Below are positions 50,300 through 62,700 of a stretch of 64,000 bases of DNA, in pieces. Position 1 is the stretch's first letter. Each line of letters begins with the position of its first letter. Source of the stretch: Bryoerythrophyllum caledonicum (Eukaryota; Streptophyta; Bryopsida; Pottiales; Pottiaceae). The notes below the pieces were generated by a model. It had not been told where the DNA came from and did no database searches. It saw nothing but the letters and a program-made list of their open reading frames with translations. The position numbers and the translations under genes are program-made. Location of the stretch: contig OZ020518.1 of assembly GCA_963971425.1 (NCBI GenBank), positions 28,836,770 to 28,900,769 on the forward strand, in the 5' to 3' direction.

Positions 50300-53200
50300 T
50301 TCCGCACCAGAAGAAGCAGTGTTACCTATGGTTCGACAAGAACCGCCGGTTTTACCACGAAAGGAGCCCCGGGTTAGCCTTCCAGACAAGTTCAATGGTA
50401 CGCGCTCCAAGTTTCGAGGTTTCGTCAATCAAATCTAGATGATAACAGCTTTACAGCCCGAACACTATCCGACGGAGGAGTCATGTGATGGACTGGTTGG
50501 AACTTTGCTTACCGGATAGACTCTATAGACTGTCATAGTTTGCTCCATTGTTCGAGAAAAGATTGTCAATTCTGAACAACTTCGAAACTTTTTTAGAGGC
50601 GTTTGCGGAAGCGTTTGGCGAACATAACAAGGCTCAATGGGCTACAACAAAGATTCGGTCGCTACAACAAGGAACACGCTCTGCATCAGTCTATGCAACA
50701 GATTTCAAGCAATTAGCATGCAACATCAACTGGGACGAAGAAGCATTGATGAGTCAATTTTTTTGGGGTTTAAGCGACGACATGAAAGATTTACTATTAA
50801 ATCTTTCTGATCCAAGATTGCTCAATGAAGCCCTTAGCCAAGCGGTGAAGTGCAATAACCATGTGTTTCAACGTCGCCAAGATAAACGCTCAAGACAACT
50901 TGACATACGACTCGCCACCACCCAACTTTGTTGGCAAGCTGCCTAGTCGGAGGCAGAAGACATGCAAATTGATGCAGTACAGGTGAAATTCCTTACTTCG
51001 GAAGAAAAAAAGTGACGTATGGAAGAAAGACTATGTCTGTATTGTGATAAAGGAGGCCACAGAGCTGGAAACTGTTCAATTAGATTCAGAATCAACGTGC
51101 TGTTAAGATCACAGGCGGGATAATGTTGGACAACAAAGATGCCCAGCCACAATAGGGACCATGCGGCTGGACATTTCAATACCGCAGCAACAACTAGGTT
51201 CCTCTTTTTCCGCTATGCGTGCCCGTTGCTTTACTATTCCTTTGTCTTTTGGCCCTCAAAAACTGAAAACCTTAGCATTATTAGATTGAAGAGCATCTGT
51301 TTGTTTCTTAGATGAAGAGTTTACTAAACTATACAAGATTCCTCTAGTACAAAAATCTAAATCCGCTCACGTAAAAGTAATAGACGGACGGCATTTATTG
51401 AGTGGTAGTGTCACCTATGAATCAAAACCTATAGAGGTTACATTTATGGACCATAGAAGTTTTATTATTTTCAATATTATTAGAACCTCGTCAAACCCTG
51501 TCATTCTTGGTCTCTCTTGGTTAGAAACGCATAAGCCATCCATAGATTTGAGGTTGGCGAAGGATGACATTTTCCATAGGACAATCCAAAAACAAATGTG
51601 TTAGAAGATCCCAAATCAAGAAACTCTTATTTATTGGAGCAAGAGCATTTGTAAGATTGTTCAAGGAAGGCACACCATTCATCATTTACGCAACTCCAAC
51701 TAGTAGAGAGAAGACTTCAATAGCTAGTATACCGCAACAATATTAGGATTTTCAAGACATATTTGAAAAGAAGAATGTTGACATGCTACCAGAGCATCGA
51801 CCATACGATTCTGCCATAGACTTATAGGAAGGAGCACAACCACCTTTTGGCCCAATCTACAATTTGTCGCAAACGAAGTTGACAAAATTGCGGAAGTACA
51901 TTGAGGAGAACCTGGCCGAGAACTTCATTTGTCACTCGAAGTTGCCAGCTCAGGCACCAATCTTATTTGTACAGAAGAAGGATGGCTCGCTACGAATGTG
52001 TGTAGACTATCGAGGTCTCAACAAGGTGCAAAGAAGAATCGTTATCCGTAACCCTTGATATTTGGTCTTCTAGAACAACTTGGACATGCAGGATTTTTAC
52101 AAAGACTGATCTTAGGGGAGCTTACAACCTCGTACAAATCAAGGAAGGGGACGAATGGAAGACAACTTTCTGTACAAGGTATGGCCATTTTGAGTACAAT
52201 GTCATGCCCTTTGGTCTTACCAATGCTCTAGCGGTCTTTCAAGACATGATGAATGACATCTTTCAGGAGCACCTTGACGATTTTGTTGTCATCTATCTGG
52301 ATGGTATTTTGGTATTTTCTAAGAACAAATAAGAGCATGAGAAGCACGTTCGTCTGGTCCTCAAAAAACTACGCAAGCGAGGACTCTATGCCAAGTTGGA
52401 GAAGTGCTTATTTCACCAAACTGAGATGGAGTTTTTAGAGTTCATTGCGGCCATAGAAGGCTTGAAGATGGACCCCAAGAAGGTGGAAGCAATCGTGTCC
52501 TGGGAAGTTCCAAAGACAGTTAGAGACGTAGAATGCTTTCTTGGTTTTGCTAATTTCTATCGAATCTTTGTCAAGAATTATTCTCAAGTTGTTGCCCCAC
52601 TCACTCAATTGACATGCAAGGACAAGCTTGAATGGCAAGCTCTAGCGGAAAAAACATTTCAAGATCTTAAGGTGGCATTTACTATAGCATCAATTTTAGT
52701 ACATCCGGACTTTGCAAAGGCATTCTATTTGGAGACAGATGCTTCACATTTTGCTTTGGGAGCTGTACTTTTGCAAATGGTTACAGACAAGAAGCTTCAT
52801 CTAGTTGCGTTCTATTCTCTAAAGTTCTCTGCTGTTGAGATTAACTATGAGATCTACGATAAAGAACTTCTTGCTATAGTGGATTCTTTTCAAGAGTCGC
52901 GTCACTTTTTCAAAGGAGCTGCACATCCACTGATCGTATATAGGGATCACAATAATTTGGAGCATTTCATGTCGGCTTGAGTTCTGAATTGTCGACAAGC
53001 TCAATGGAATATGTTGCTATCTAGATTTGACTTTGCTATCAATTATCGGCTTGGGAAGCAGCGAGGGCTATCCGATGCATTATCAAGGAGATCGTATCTT
53101 ACGCCAAAGGTTGGAGAAGCAACATTTGACCAACAGTGTATGACATTGTTGAAACCAAAGAAATTTAGGCTTTGCGCCGCTATTGTGCTGATGGATGTTG

Positions 53201-56010
53201 ACTTCATTAACCAGGTATGTGCCGCAACGATGGGAGATTCAATAGCCCTTGATATCAAACAGCGTATCAATGATGACAAGTTCATGGTGAAAGGATATCT
53301 CTTATATTGTGAGGAGCAGTTGTATATCCCAAAAGGACCAGCACGACTCCAAGATCTATAATCTCATCACAACTTCCTAGCTATGGGACATTTTGGATTC
53401 AACAAGACTTTGGAACTTATTTCCCGAGATTTCTAGTGGCACCAAATGTGGAAGGATGTGAAAAAATTCGTCCTCTCTTATGACATTTGTTCAAGATCCA
53501 ATAACCCTCGGCATTGCCCCTTTGGACTTCTGCAGCCACTGCTTATTCCACGTTGACCATGGCCCTCCGTTTCCATGGACTTCATTACAGACCTGTCGCC
53601 ATTAAATTCATTTGACAGCATCTTTGTTGTAGTAGATCGGCTTACAAAGATGGCACATTTTGTCCCTTGCAAAAAGACATCGTCAAGCGAAGACACAATA
53701 AGGCTCTTTCTTGATAATGTGTATCAATATCATGGTCTACCAGATGATATTGTGTCGAATATTCCATCGAAGCATCCAACTTACTACGTGGCCATGCGAT
53801 AAGTTGGACTACCGGAGATTAGGACCATTTGCCATCCAAAAGCAAATCAATCCAATGGCATAGCGTCTGGAGTTACCGGCTGCTATGAAGGTACACCTAG
53901 TGTTCAATGTCTCTTTATTGGAGCCTTATCGTGAGTCGTCTTTTCTTGGAAGAGTGCAAAATCCGCCACCTAGTATTGATATTGAGAACCACAAAGGAAT
54001 ACGAGGTAGAAAAGATACTAGATTCACGGCGTAAGTGGGAAAAATTGAAATATTCAGTGAATTGAAATATTCAGTGCATTGAAGCAGCTACAACATCAAT
54101 GAACAAACGTGGGAACAACAAAAAATGTAACTAAGGTACCACAAAAGGTACAAGATATTCATCACCGTTATCCTCAAAAACCAAAGCCATTTTAATAATA
54201 GCCTCTCAAAGGAGTTCCTTGTCCTTGAAGCCTCATAATCCTTAGTTTGACAAAGAAGGGGAGGAAGGCTCCTCTGAAGAGATGGCTAGCGAGTATAAAT
54301 CCGTAGCTTAAGCTCATTCTTCTATGTCTACAGCTTGCTCTTTTTTAGTTTCCACCTTATTGATAGCCAGGAGATAGATATCATACCAGTCATGTCATCA
54401 CACCTTAGTAATCCACGAAGACGGTCCTGAGACGAAGAGCCGCGTGTACTATAAAGACGATGGCAGATACCTAGTAACAGCCTAACAGGTCGCTAGTGAT
54501 CGTGTTTGAGGTACACCCTGCCTATGATGACACCGAGGTTCGTGTGTCGGATATTCCGTTGAAGCACCCAATGGATATTGTGTTGGATCGAGGAACCCAA
54601 TTTGTATCAAAGTTCTAGAGGTCCCTCTTTGGAATATTGAAGGTGGATATCAAGCTCTCTTTGGCTTTTCATACTCAAATTGGCGGTAAAACAGAATAGG
54701 TGAATCAAGTTTTGAAGCAGTATTTACGATGCAGCATCAACTATCAGCATCAACTATCAACAAGATGAATGGACTGCATATTTATCGCTAGCTAAGTTTG
54801 CATATAACAACAGTCTTCATGTGTCGATTAAAAAACGTCATCCTACTCTAACTATGGATATTGTTTGAAGCTCAATTTATTGAGTCCGTTAACAAATAAC
54901 AACCCGACAACTGAAGGATTTGTGAAGCAGTTATTGGAGCTTCAACTGCAAACCGCCCAAGAGGTTCACAAGATGTCCACGGATAAATTTAGAAATCAAA
55001 CACCTCCTTTTAAAGTTGGAGATAAAGTATAGCTACTTCGACGGAATATCAAGACTAGTGGCGATGTGATAAGTTGGACTATCGGAGATTAAGACCATTT
55101 GTGATCCAAAGAAATCAATCTAGTGGCATACCGTCTGGAGTTACGGGCTGTTATCAAGGTACCTCTAGTGTTTAATGTCTCTTTATTGAAGCCTTATCGT
55201 GAGTCGTCTTTTCTTGGAAGAGTGCAAAATCCGCCACCAAGTATTGAAATCCAGAACCACAAGGAATATGAGGTGGAAAAGATACTAGATTCATGGCGTA
55301 AGTGGAGGAAATTGGAATATTCAGTGCATTGGAGCGGCTACAACATCAATGAACAAACGTAGGAACTAACAGAAAATCTAACTAATGTGCCACAAAAGGT
55401 ATACTAGAGTTTCATCATTGTTATCTTCAGAAACCTAAACCCTTTAAACAACAACCTCTCAATGGGGTTCCTTCTCATTGAAGCCTCCTAATCCTTAGCC
55501 TCACGAAGAAGGAAAGGAAGGCTCCTCTAAAGAGGTGGCTAGCACGTGTAAATCTATAGCTTCAGCTCATTCTTCTATGTCTATAGCTTGCTCTCTTTCA
55601 GTTTCTACCTTATTGACAGCTAGGAGATAGATATCATACCAGTCATGTCATCCCAACCTAGTAACTCACGAAGATGTCGAGACAAAGAGCCGCATGTACC
55701 ACGAAGACGACGGAGGATACCTAGTAACAGGTCGCTAGTAATCGTGTTTGAGGTAGAGCCTGCCTATGATGGACTTCCTGAATGAGTGTTTGTAAGAAAC
55801 TTTCACAATGAAGACACCGAGGTTCATGCGTGGTTGGAAGTCCAAGGTGTAGGAAACTACCAATGGCTACAAGGGCCAATGAATCACTTGCCTCGTGAAC
55901 AACAGCTAGAGCATATAGCCAACACTATGCAACATATTTTCAACTTCTTGCGCTAGTACTGACCCGCAACAACAACACTTCTCGAAGACCTCGAAGCTAC
56001 AGGAGGGGGT
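50300..56010 (+). pseudogene. Degenerate chromovirus (Ty3/gypsy) with chromodomain
   Basis: In order: Gag (50548-50946), CCHC knuckle CLYCDKGGHRAGNC (about 51036-51077), protease region (ALLD..., about 51278-51600), RT (51864-52500) in several frames, RNase H (TDASHFALG, near 52735), and integrase pieces at 53575-53760 and 54590-55020. A chromodomain EYEVEKILDS...VHWSGYN lies at 55265-55360. The RT catalytic box reads YLDG instead of YLDD, and there are many stops. A segment of about 740 bp carrying the integrase tail and chromodomain occurs twice (about 53.80-54.53 and 55.07-55.79 kb). A purine-rich tract AGGAGGGGGTAG touches the 3' LTR. No 5' LTR is seen. Confidence 0.82.
53800..55790 (+). 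repeat. Direct duplication of the chromovirus 3' coding end
   Basis: Phrases such as TGAGTCGTCTTTTCTTGGAAG occur at both about 53934 and about 55200, and AGATAGATATCATACCAGTC at about 54372 and about 55625. This gives a spacing near 1260 bp. The upstream copy is inserted between two halves of the integrase gene, and both copies are mutated. Confidence 0.7.
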
Positions 56011-56330
56011 AGTGTTAGAGACATAGCCTCTAGAACCTTCTAGAAGTTTTCATTGGAAGCTTCTCTGGAAGTTTTTGTTAGCAACCGCTAGAAGTAGTTT
56101 CCTTCCGCAACTCTTTGGAAGCTTCTTTGGAAGTTTCTATTGGTAGTAGTTATAGGAGTATATATAGGAGTCAAGGCTGAAGAGTTCTTCAGTCTCGACA
56201 ATGCCCTTCTTGGAGTTCTAGCTCGCCTTTCTTGGTGTTGTTCGTGTACTCATCTTGTTAATCCAAGTTCTTATTAGTTCTTGTCTTGAACTCTCTTCTA
56301 GTCTCAGATCACCTGTTGGCTATTTCCATG
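56011..56330 (+). repeat. 3' LTR of the degenerate chromovirus (end approximate)
   Basis: It begins TGTTAGAGACATAG directly after the purine tract and contains repeated TCTAGAAG/TTGGAAGCTTC words and a TATATATAGGAG promoter-like stretch near 56159. The right edge is not resolved because the partner LTR is missing and the flank is another element. Confidence 0.55.
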
Positions 56331-56339
56331 TCCTTGACA

Positions 56340-57110
56340 CTCACCCCCGGCCCAAAGATCAACATCCAACTTTACTATGGAGTGCAATGGAGTGGGACCC
56401 CAAACGTATCAAATGGCCAAATGAGCTCTCAATTATGACCTACTCAACCAAGATGGGTAGAGACATCTTGAGGAAGAAGCCACTTCCGTCCATTGTCATT
56501 GGTGTCAAGTGGCACCAACTCCCCTCCCTTTTGTTTAAGTTCAAATGGACTAACATTGGAGATGTGAAAAGTGTTGGAAAAGAAGCTTGTTTTATCCAAC
56601 AACTCTACCATAATGTGGTTGCAATGAAACCGGCATTTTCTTAACATTGATGACAAGTGTAGGATTTCTGACCGGGGTGGGCAGAAGAGTATTATTCATC
56701 ACTTTCGGGAGTACCCCTAAACTAGACAGACTTGGAGTTACATCACTATGATACTAAGGGCCATTGAAAATCCCAATGGTCAACGTTGGGATAAACCTAA
56801 CCTTCAACAGACCATTTTTGCTACTAAGTTACTTAGAAACTTAGAAAGTTTAGAGAAAATTACTAGGATTTACTTTCTCCTCCAAGGTACCACAAATTGG
56901 ACACTTCGGATTGCCCGCAACAATTGGATATTCAATCAACAACAAATTGAAAGGACGGCTCAAAAGATTTTGAGTACCATTTGGTAGGAGCTCACAAACT
57001 ATGGCAAGGTGGCTTGGGACAGAGTTGTGATGGCTAGCTCTGATGGAGGGTCAATTGAGGGTCGTTTGAGCCTGTGTATAACAGAAAGGTGACCATGTGA
57101 CTTGAGGTAG
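56340..57110 (+). pseudogene. LINE-like retroelement 3' fragment
   Basis: Two frames read WDPKRIKWPNELSI... (56390-56640) and, after stops, WTLRIARNNWIF followed by ILSTIW and NYGKVAWDRVV (56895-57040). The W-x-x-RN and IW-x-EL-x-NYGKVAWDRV arrangement resembles the C-terminal zf-RVT end of plant LINE-type reverse transcriptase ORFs. No RT catalytic region is present. A 3' tail without clear poly(A) follows. Confidence 0.4.
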
Positions 57111-58171
57111 AGGGATCTACTACCGTAGTGTATCTGTCTTGTCTGTCACATGGCCGGCTTTGGCCCAATGTCTACACTTTGTGATCTTTTTTCTGCCATT
57201 AAATCTTGGTATAATTTGTGCCAACAAAAAATTTAAAAATTTAAAACGAGAAAATAAAAAGACGTTATCCTTCCCTTTTTGACATTCTGTATTTGATGCT
57301 CCACATGGCTTAGAAAGGGCTGATCTCTCCGACGCCTGAATGGAGTAGCGTCCAGAACAAGAGTGTTACACAATCTTTTATTCCACAATCTTTTGAGCCA
57401 ACAGTGATGCGCCAGCGACATGGATAATGCCTGAAATTAAAAGTGCGCAACAAGTGGCAACACAGCCGCGACTGCCACAACGAATGGCCACCAGCAAATG
57501 AGGAAATCAGGGAACTAAAAAGCAGAATCAAATCATTTCCAGTAAGAAATGTGAGCGAATCTTTCCATGCTACAGACCCTTTCCTACACTTTCCTAAATG
57601 CGTGCTCTATCTCACGTTTATTATATTCCCCAACATGGAAAATGTGTCCATGAGTGGAACATAAAATAATAATATCAAAACCCCATATTAAGGAGGTAAT
57701 ACTCTTTAAAAAAGGCATTGAATCAAATTTGATTTCTCTCAAGCTCAAGGGGGAAAACAAACAGATTACTTCCATGCTCAATGAAGACCTTGAATGACAA
57801 GTGCAAGAAAAAAGGGAAAACCACACAAAAGAATCCCTAAATACGACCAAAAAATTAAATACGCGCCCATGAAGATATAAGTTAAAAAGATGGCAACCTT
57901 TTAAAGTCCGACCTACCATCAACCCCATGCATAAATACTGCACTATGGTTCCAGCTTTTGTGGTGGAACTGGGATCCCTATGTCTTTAAAAGCGTTTAGA
58001 GGCGTAAAAACCTTCTGTACGTTTACACTAGACTTCCCTTGTAGGCAAGTACCCACGTCAATGGGCATAAACAAAGCAGGAAAATAAGTAAAAAGGAAAA
58101 TTAAGAAAGAAAAGTACAATCAATGGATGAGGAGGGATGTTCGAAGTGTACGGCAAACACGTGGAAGAGCT
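57111..58171. other. 3' flank of the ZML gene
   Basis: This non-coding stretch contains the probable 3' untranslated region of the minus-strand ZML gene (below 58172). Short ORFs on both strands lack domains. Confidence 0.35.
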
Positions 58172-60873
58172 CTATCCGGCTGCGAGAACAGGACCTCCAC
58201 CTTGAACTGCTACCATGCTTGCCATATTCTTCGGCTCGTCCACTTCCCTCTGTTGGCTTCCCATCTGTACACCCTGAACAAATTTGGACATAAGAACAGA
58301 GATGTTTCTTAGTTCCAATAAGGTTTCGATTCAGTACACTACTCTTTCCTCACTCTAACTAGTTGTTAGAGCAGATAGAAGAGCTCGGTGGTCTCTAAAC
58401 TCAAGTCAAATTTACTCCTAGACGGAATGAAATTTTATTCATACGAGGCGAACATGCATCTTGATCCAACTCATATGTAAGAATTTTCACAAGCTTGTGG
58501 AACTGCTGAAGTAAGAATACACACATGACTTACCACCACTTGAGGAGCATTCTCTATACTATGCTGCAAGCCCGCTATCTGGTGCTGCTGTGGCTGCAGA
58601 ATGATCTGTGCCCTCCAGAAACAACCACGCCAATCTCTCAGCTCAGCCGTTCAAACGATACTCATGAAAGAATGTAGACAGCAGGAAAGACGCATGAAAA
58701 CAAAACTCTAGGTAGGAACACACGCACAGCTGGCATCGAGATGTAAACATAGACACATCAGGAATCAAGTCGATGGTAAGGAACTTGGTCTAAATGGGAT
58801 TGTATGTTTAGTTTCTTTCAGTGCAATGGAGTTTGCTTACTTGCTGTGGAAGCAGCATTAGTTGTTGCTGCCCTCCAGCGGCACTAGGCAGGTTTTTCGA
58901 CAGATCCCTCAACACACCCTATCAAAGTTAAGACTCAAAGATCAGTCAACAATTTCCAATCAAATTTTCTTCTGAATTAATGAGCTGCATGTTGAAATAA
59001 AATTCGAACTTCTGAAATGGGAGAAGTTGACCAAAGTGACTTACCTTGTTGGCCCACATGAGGCCACAGGCATTGCATAGTGTGCGAGGACCAGCAGGGC
59101 CTCGTCGCATCATCGGAGTAGACCGCTCTCCAATTCCACAATGTACACATCTGGCAATCACAAAGAAGCGAAATAAAGGACCAAACCACTCAACCCAGGA
59201 GGTAGCATTGTGTCAACTGCGGTTGAAGATGCAAAAGAAGGAATAGAACATCAAGCTTAGACTTCAGAGCCTTTCATTTTGAAGGCCTACCTGGTTTTAC
59301 AATACTGATAGATCTTTCCAACTGGAAACAAGTAAATCAGAACTCTAAACTCATTAGTTTTAAACTCCAAAGGGCATAGAACGAAAGGCCATCTAGCGTT
59401 GAGAAGCTCGTACATTACTTCTGGCTGAACTCCTCCCGGTCCTACAGGCTGTCCAGGGGCTTGAGTTCCATCCCAATTCACGACAAGTGCGCCCTCTTCC
59501 TGCGGTGGCCTCGAAGATGCAAACTGGCCTTTCTTGCGCTGCATCCTGAAAATAATAGGCTTCATGTTGAGATGATCAGAAACATATCCCAACTGTTTTA
59601 CCCCCGAAAAGGAACGAACGGAGTTGCAAGGTGTCCAAAATATAATCATCAATTCGGACAAAGAAAATCATTATGACTGCCCGTAAGGTTCTCCAAAAAG
59701 GCGAAAAAATGCCTAAAACAATGAAATCAGTGCAAAGTACAAGTTATAGATAGCCACAAAGACGCACCTTTGGGCAACTTCTTTCCGAACAGTGTACCGA
59801 ATCCTCTTATCGTAGCACCTTTCCTTACGCTTCTCCCGAAATCTTGTCAAGGAAGCCAACCGCTGTGGCATGTTCATTCGGGCCGGTAGCTCTGTCATTC
59901 CCTGAGTCGCTCAAACCCAGAGAACAATTCTTACAATCCAATGTACGTTGAAAATAACTTCGCTAGGATATTAGGAGCAACATTACACATCATGCACCAG
60001 AATTGACAATATAGATACATATACAAAAAAACCTACCTTGTGATGATGATGGTTTGACACATTGGCACCTGACATGCCCGGAGGTATCTCGCGGCCGCCT
60101 AATAAAAGCAGCACAGCCTGAACCTGAACCCAAACCAACATACAACTTGCATCAGCAAATAGGAGAAATACCGCAATTCAAATCAAACGTACTGCTAAAA
60201 CAATAAGCGTCATAAAAAGTTATCAATTAACCTAAACTCAGCTCAAAGGAGAGAAAGCCGCCTACTATTCATCAGGGTATCTCGAGCAAACTCTCAAGAC
60301 GCGGCTAAAACTACTTAGACTTGAGTTTAGAGACCACCAAGCTTTTCTAATGATCCGATAACTATTTAGAGTAAACAAGAGTAGTATAATGAATGAAAAG
60401 GGACAAGGTTTCTAATCAAACTCTGGGTGACTCTATAAATAACAACAGCACATTTCAGTAGACGAATACTTTACCTTCTCAGGAGGCACGGTATCAAACA
60501 CGTAGACTTCGCCCTGATAAGACAAGGTGAGCTGAGTGGAGCCCTGGGAGCGCACCGCCAACGCGACAGGCTGGTCGCCGGGATTGCCTCCCCCATCCGA
60601 GTGCATGTCCGCCTCGTCCAGGCCCTCCTCGTCGCCCGCGTCGTCGTCGTCGCCGTCCCCCCCCCCCGCCCCATTCTCCTCCCCGCTGTTCAAGTGGTGC
60701 CCCTGGTGGTGGTGATGATGCCCATGGTGTACGTGATGGTCCCCCGCCTGCCCGTCGACGTGCATCTCGTGCATGTCGTGCCCGAGTCCATGGCTCAGGT
60801 GGTGCAGCTGCAGCGACTGGAGGTGGTCGGCGTCAGTCATCCCTCCTACATCTACTTCCTCCTCGGAGCGCAT
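58172..60873 (-). CDS. ZML: TIFY-CCT-GATA transcription factor (ZML type)
   Basis: Eight exons join in phase to 370 codons including the stop: 60873-60475, 60123-60037, 59901-59768, 59545-59414, 59150-59045, 58918-58841, 58605-58534 and 58273-58172. Residues about 36-52 are His-rich and 68-88 Asp/Glu-rich. A TIFY motif ([11 protein letters not shown]) lies near 117-127 and extends into exon 2 ([11 protein letters not shown]). A CCT domain ([20 protein letters not shown]) spans 176-219 over exons 3-4. A GATA finger C-x2-C-x20-C-x2-C sits at about 252-278. ZML factors are nuclear DNA-binding regulators; in Arabidopsis they act in cryptochrome-dependent photoprotective responses. A downstream Met (MTDADH) 11 codons later is an alternative start. 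It looks intact. Confidence 0.93.
58387..60338. repeat. Inverted repeat pair in ZML introns 7 and 1
   Basis: GGTGGTCTCTAAACTCAAGTC at 58387-58407 is found inverted at 60318-60338. Similarity continues for about 60 further bases on one side (ACTACTCTT...ACTCTAA...TAG). The copies lie in different introns of the same gene, so the unspliced transcript could fold on itself. They may be remnants of one small transposon family. Confidence 0.65.
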
Positions 60874-62700
60874 TCAGGTGAGCTGGTGAGAATGAAAAGG
60901 TGTTGTTCGTGATGTCAAAGCATGTTCTCCATGTATCATCTGCTTGTTGCGAGAGCAATGGCCGGCATTCTTGACTCGCTGTTGGGCCTCCACCTGCAAG
61001 AAAGAAACGAGGCCTGGATAAATGAAATAGCGCTAGGTTTGTGAGAGCAGGAGCCAGTCCAAACATGAAAAGCCTGCTCGCGTTCCGTGAATCACATGGT
61101 TAACCCGTGAGGACAAAAGTGTCCATCCCCATAGCTCATTAAAACATATGGAAGAGGCAGAATTGTGTATCAATGGAAGGAAGTTTGACCTAGTGGTTTC
61201 GATTCATACGTGAAGATTTCTATCTAATAAAGGTTCGAAAGGGGGTGTCTAAATGAACGCAAGCTCTGTACCAGCATAACACACTCCACTTGCACCAAAA
61301 CACAACAAGCGTGCTCGCCTTCCACGAGACCTAACTTAGACGAGAATTAAACACGAAAAAACTTGTGCTCAAACTACCGACCTAAGAGACACATCACCAG
61401 GAGCCCGTGAATACTGCTCTCGCAAGGATGCCCTCAAAACACGGTAATCTTGATCAAAAAGATCCAGAAGCGCACTGAGGAGAAGGTTGCTGTCTCGTCC
61501 CTAGAGAAAAGAGTCCTCAACAAGCGTAAACCTTAGAGCAGCTCGCGCACAATATTCCCTAAACCGAGCAACGAGTCCGACCCAACGCCGACCAATATAA
61601 CCTCCGGAAAGAAAGAACCTCTGATCGGAGAGAACCTACGCGGCGCGCCGTATGAGACAACTAAAACCTACACAAGCCCTACACGAGGCGTCCACAAACT
61701 TGGAAAAAGCGCGCCAAACCCGTGTCTGGCCTCCACTCAACCCTAAACTGCAGCGCTGCGGGAATAACTCCGTATTCTCGTCACGGCGGCCTAAAAGTAG
61801 AGGTCAACCGTTACCCTGCTCCCTGCGTCATGTCACCTTCTTGAAGCTTCTCCCAACGCACTGGCCAACAAAACGGCCTCCAAATTCCAAGAACGCGCCG
61901 TACTGAAGAAAGATCCTCCGCCCTAATTTCGCCTCCCGGACACTCCTCCTCCGCAACCAGAGCCCCCCCCTAAAAAGATGTTTCCCCCTCCAAACCGCCC
62001 CACAAACTCAAACCCGAGACGAGGTGAAGGTGCATATTCATAGCGAGTCGATCAACCAACACCGAGCTACACTGATCACACAAATCCTCCCCCTCCCCCC
62101 TCACACCCTGCCATAAAATTCCTCCTCAAACTCGGGCCAGGGCAACTAAACCTCCGCGCCGCAATCGATTCCAAGCTCCACACGCACACCATCACTAACC
62201 CCACCAAAAAAAAAAGGTGCCGGGAAAACCTTATGAGGAGGGGGAGGGGGACGAAACGAAAGAGTGTCGAGCGCGTTTACCTCAAGCCATAGCCGGTGCA
62301 ACCGCAACGCCGAGAGCGCGCAACCATGTCCAACCCGAGTACACCTTCCTTCGCTCGTTGTTACCCCAAAATGCGCGAGAATGGAGCGAAACCCACCTCG
62401 GGTGACGCCGTGGGCGACGAGAGAGGGCGCGTGCGAGGCCGTGGGAGATGGCGCACGGGCCGATTTCGCATGAGGAGGCGGCGAAAGGCTGCACTGCGCT
62501 GCGGACGAAACGCGAGACGCGACACTCGGTCGAGCTGCTCGCGCTCCGTCTCCCTCCTGCTTCTCGCTTTGTCTGCCGCAGCTTTGCCTTTTCCGGGGAG
62601 TTGTCTTTTTGCGTTTACTTTTTAGGAGCTGGTGACCGTGGTGGCAGCTTTAGTGGTGTGCAGCGGGCGTGGTGATAGGTCCAGGGGCAGTTTCCTTATC
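60874..62700 (-). promoter_or_regulatory. Probable ZML promoter and leader region
   Basis: Upstream of the ZML start the sequence becomes GC- and CpG-rich, especially 62200-62640. Splice-like words (CTCACCTG near 60880 and CACCTGCAAG near 60990 on the plus strand) suggest one or more introns in the 5' leader. Short ORFs here on both strands are Arg/Ser-rich, as expected for random GC-rich DNA. The transcription start is not determined. Confidence 0.4.

Noticed and set aside
59287-59413. Mini-exon between ZML exons 4 and 5
   Set aside because: Including it, or ending exon 4 at the earlier GT, puts the GATA finger out of frame; the donor at 59413 keeps it in frame.
60601-60912. Plus-strand 103-codon ORF rich in Val/Pro
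   Set aside because: Antisense of the His- and Asp-rich first exon of the ZML gene.
62217-62675. Overlapping Arg-rich ORFs in GC-rich DNA
   Set aside because: Three frames and the opposite strand are open at once, as expected from GC-rich composition near a promoter.
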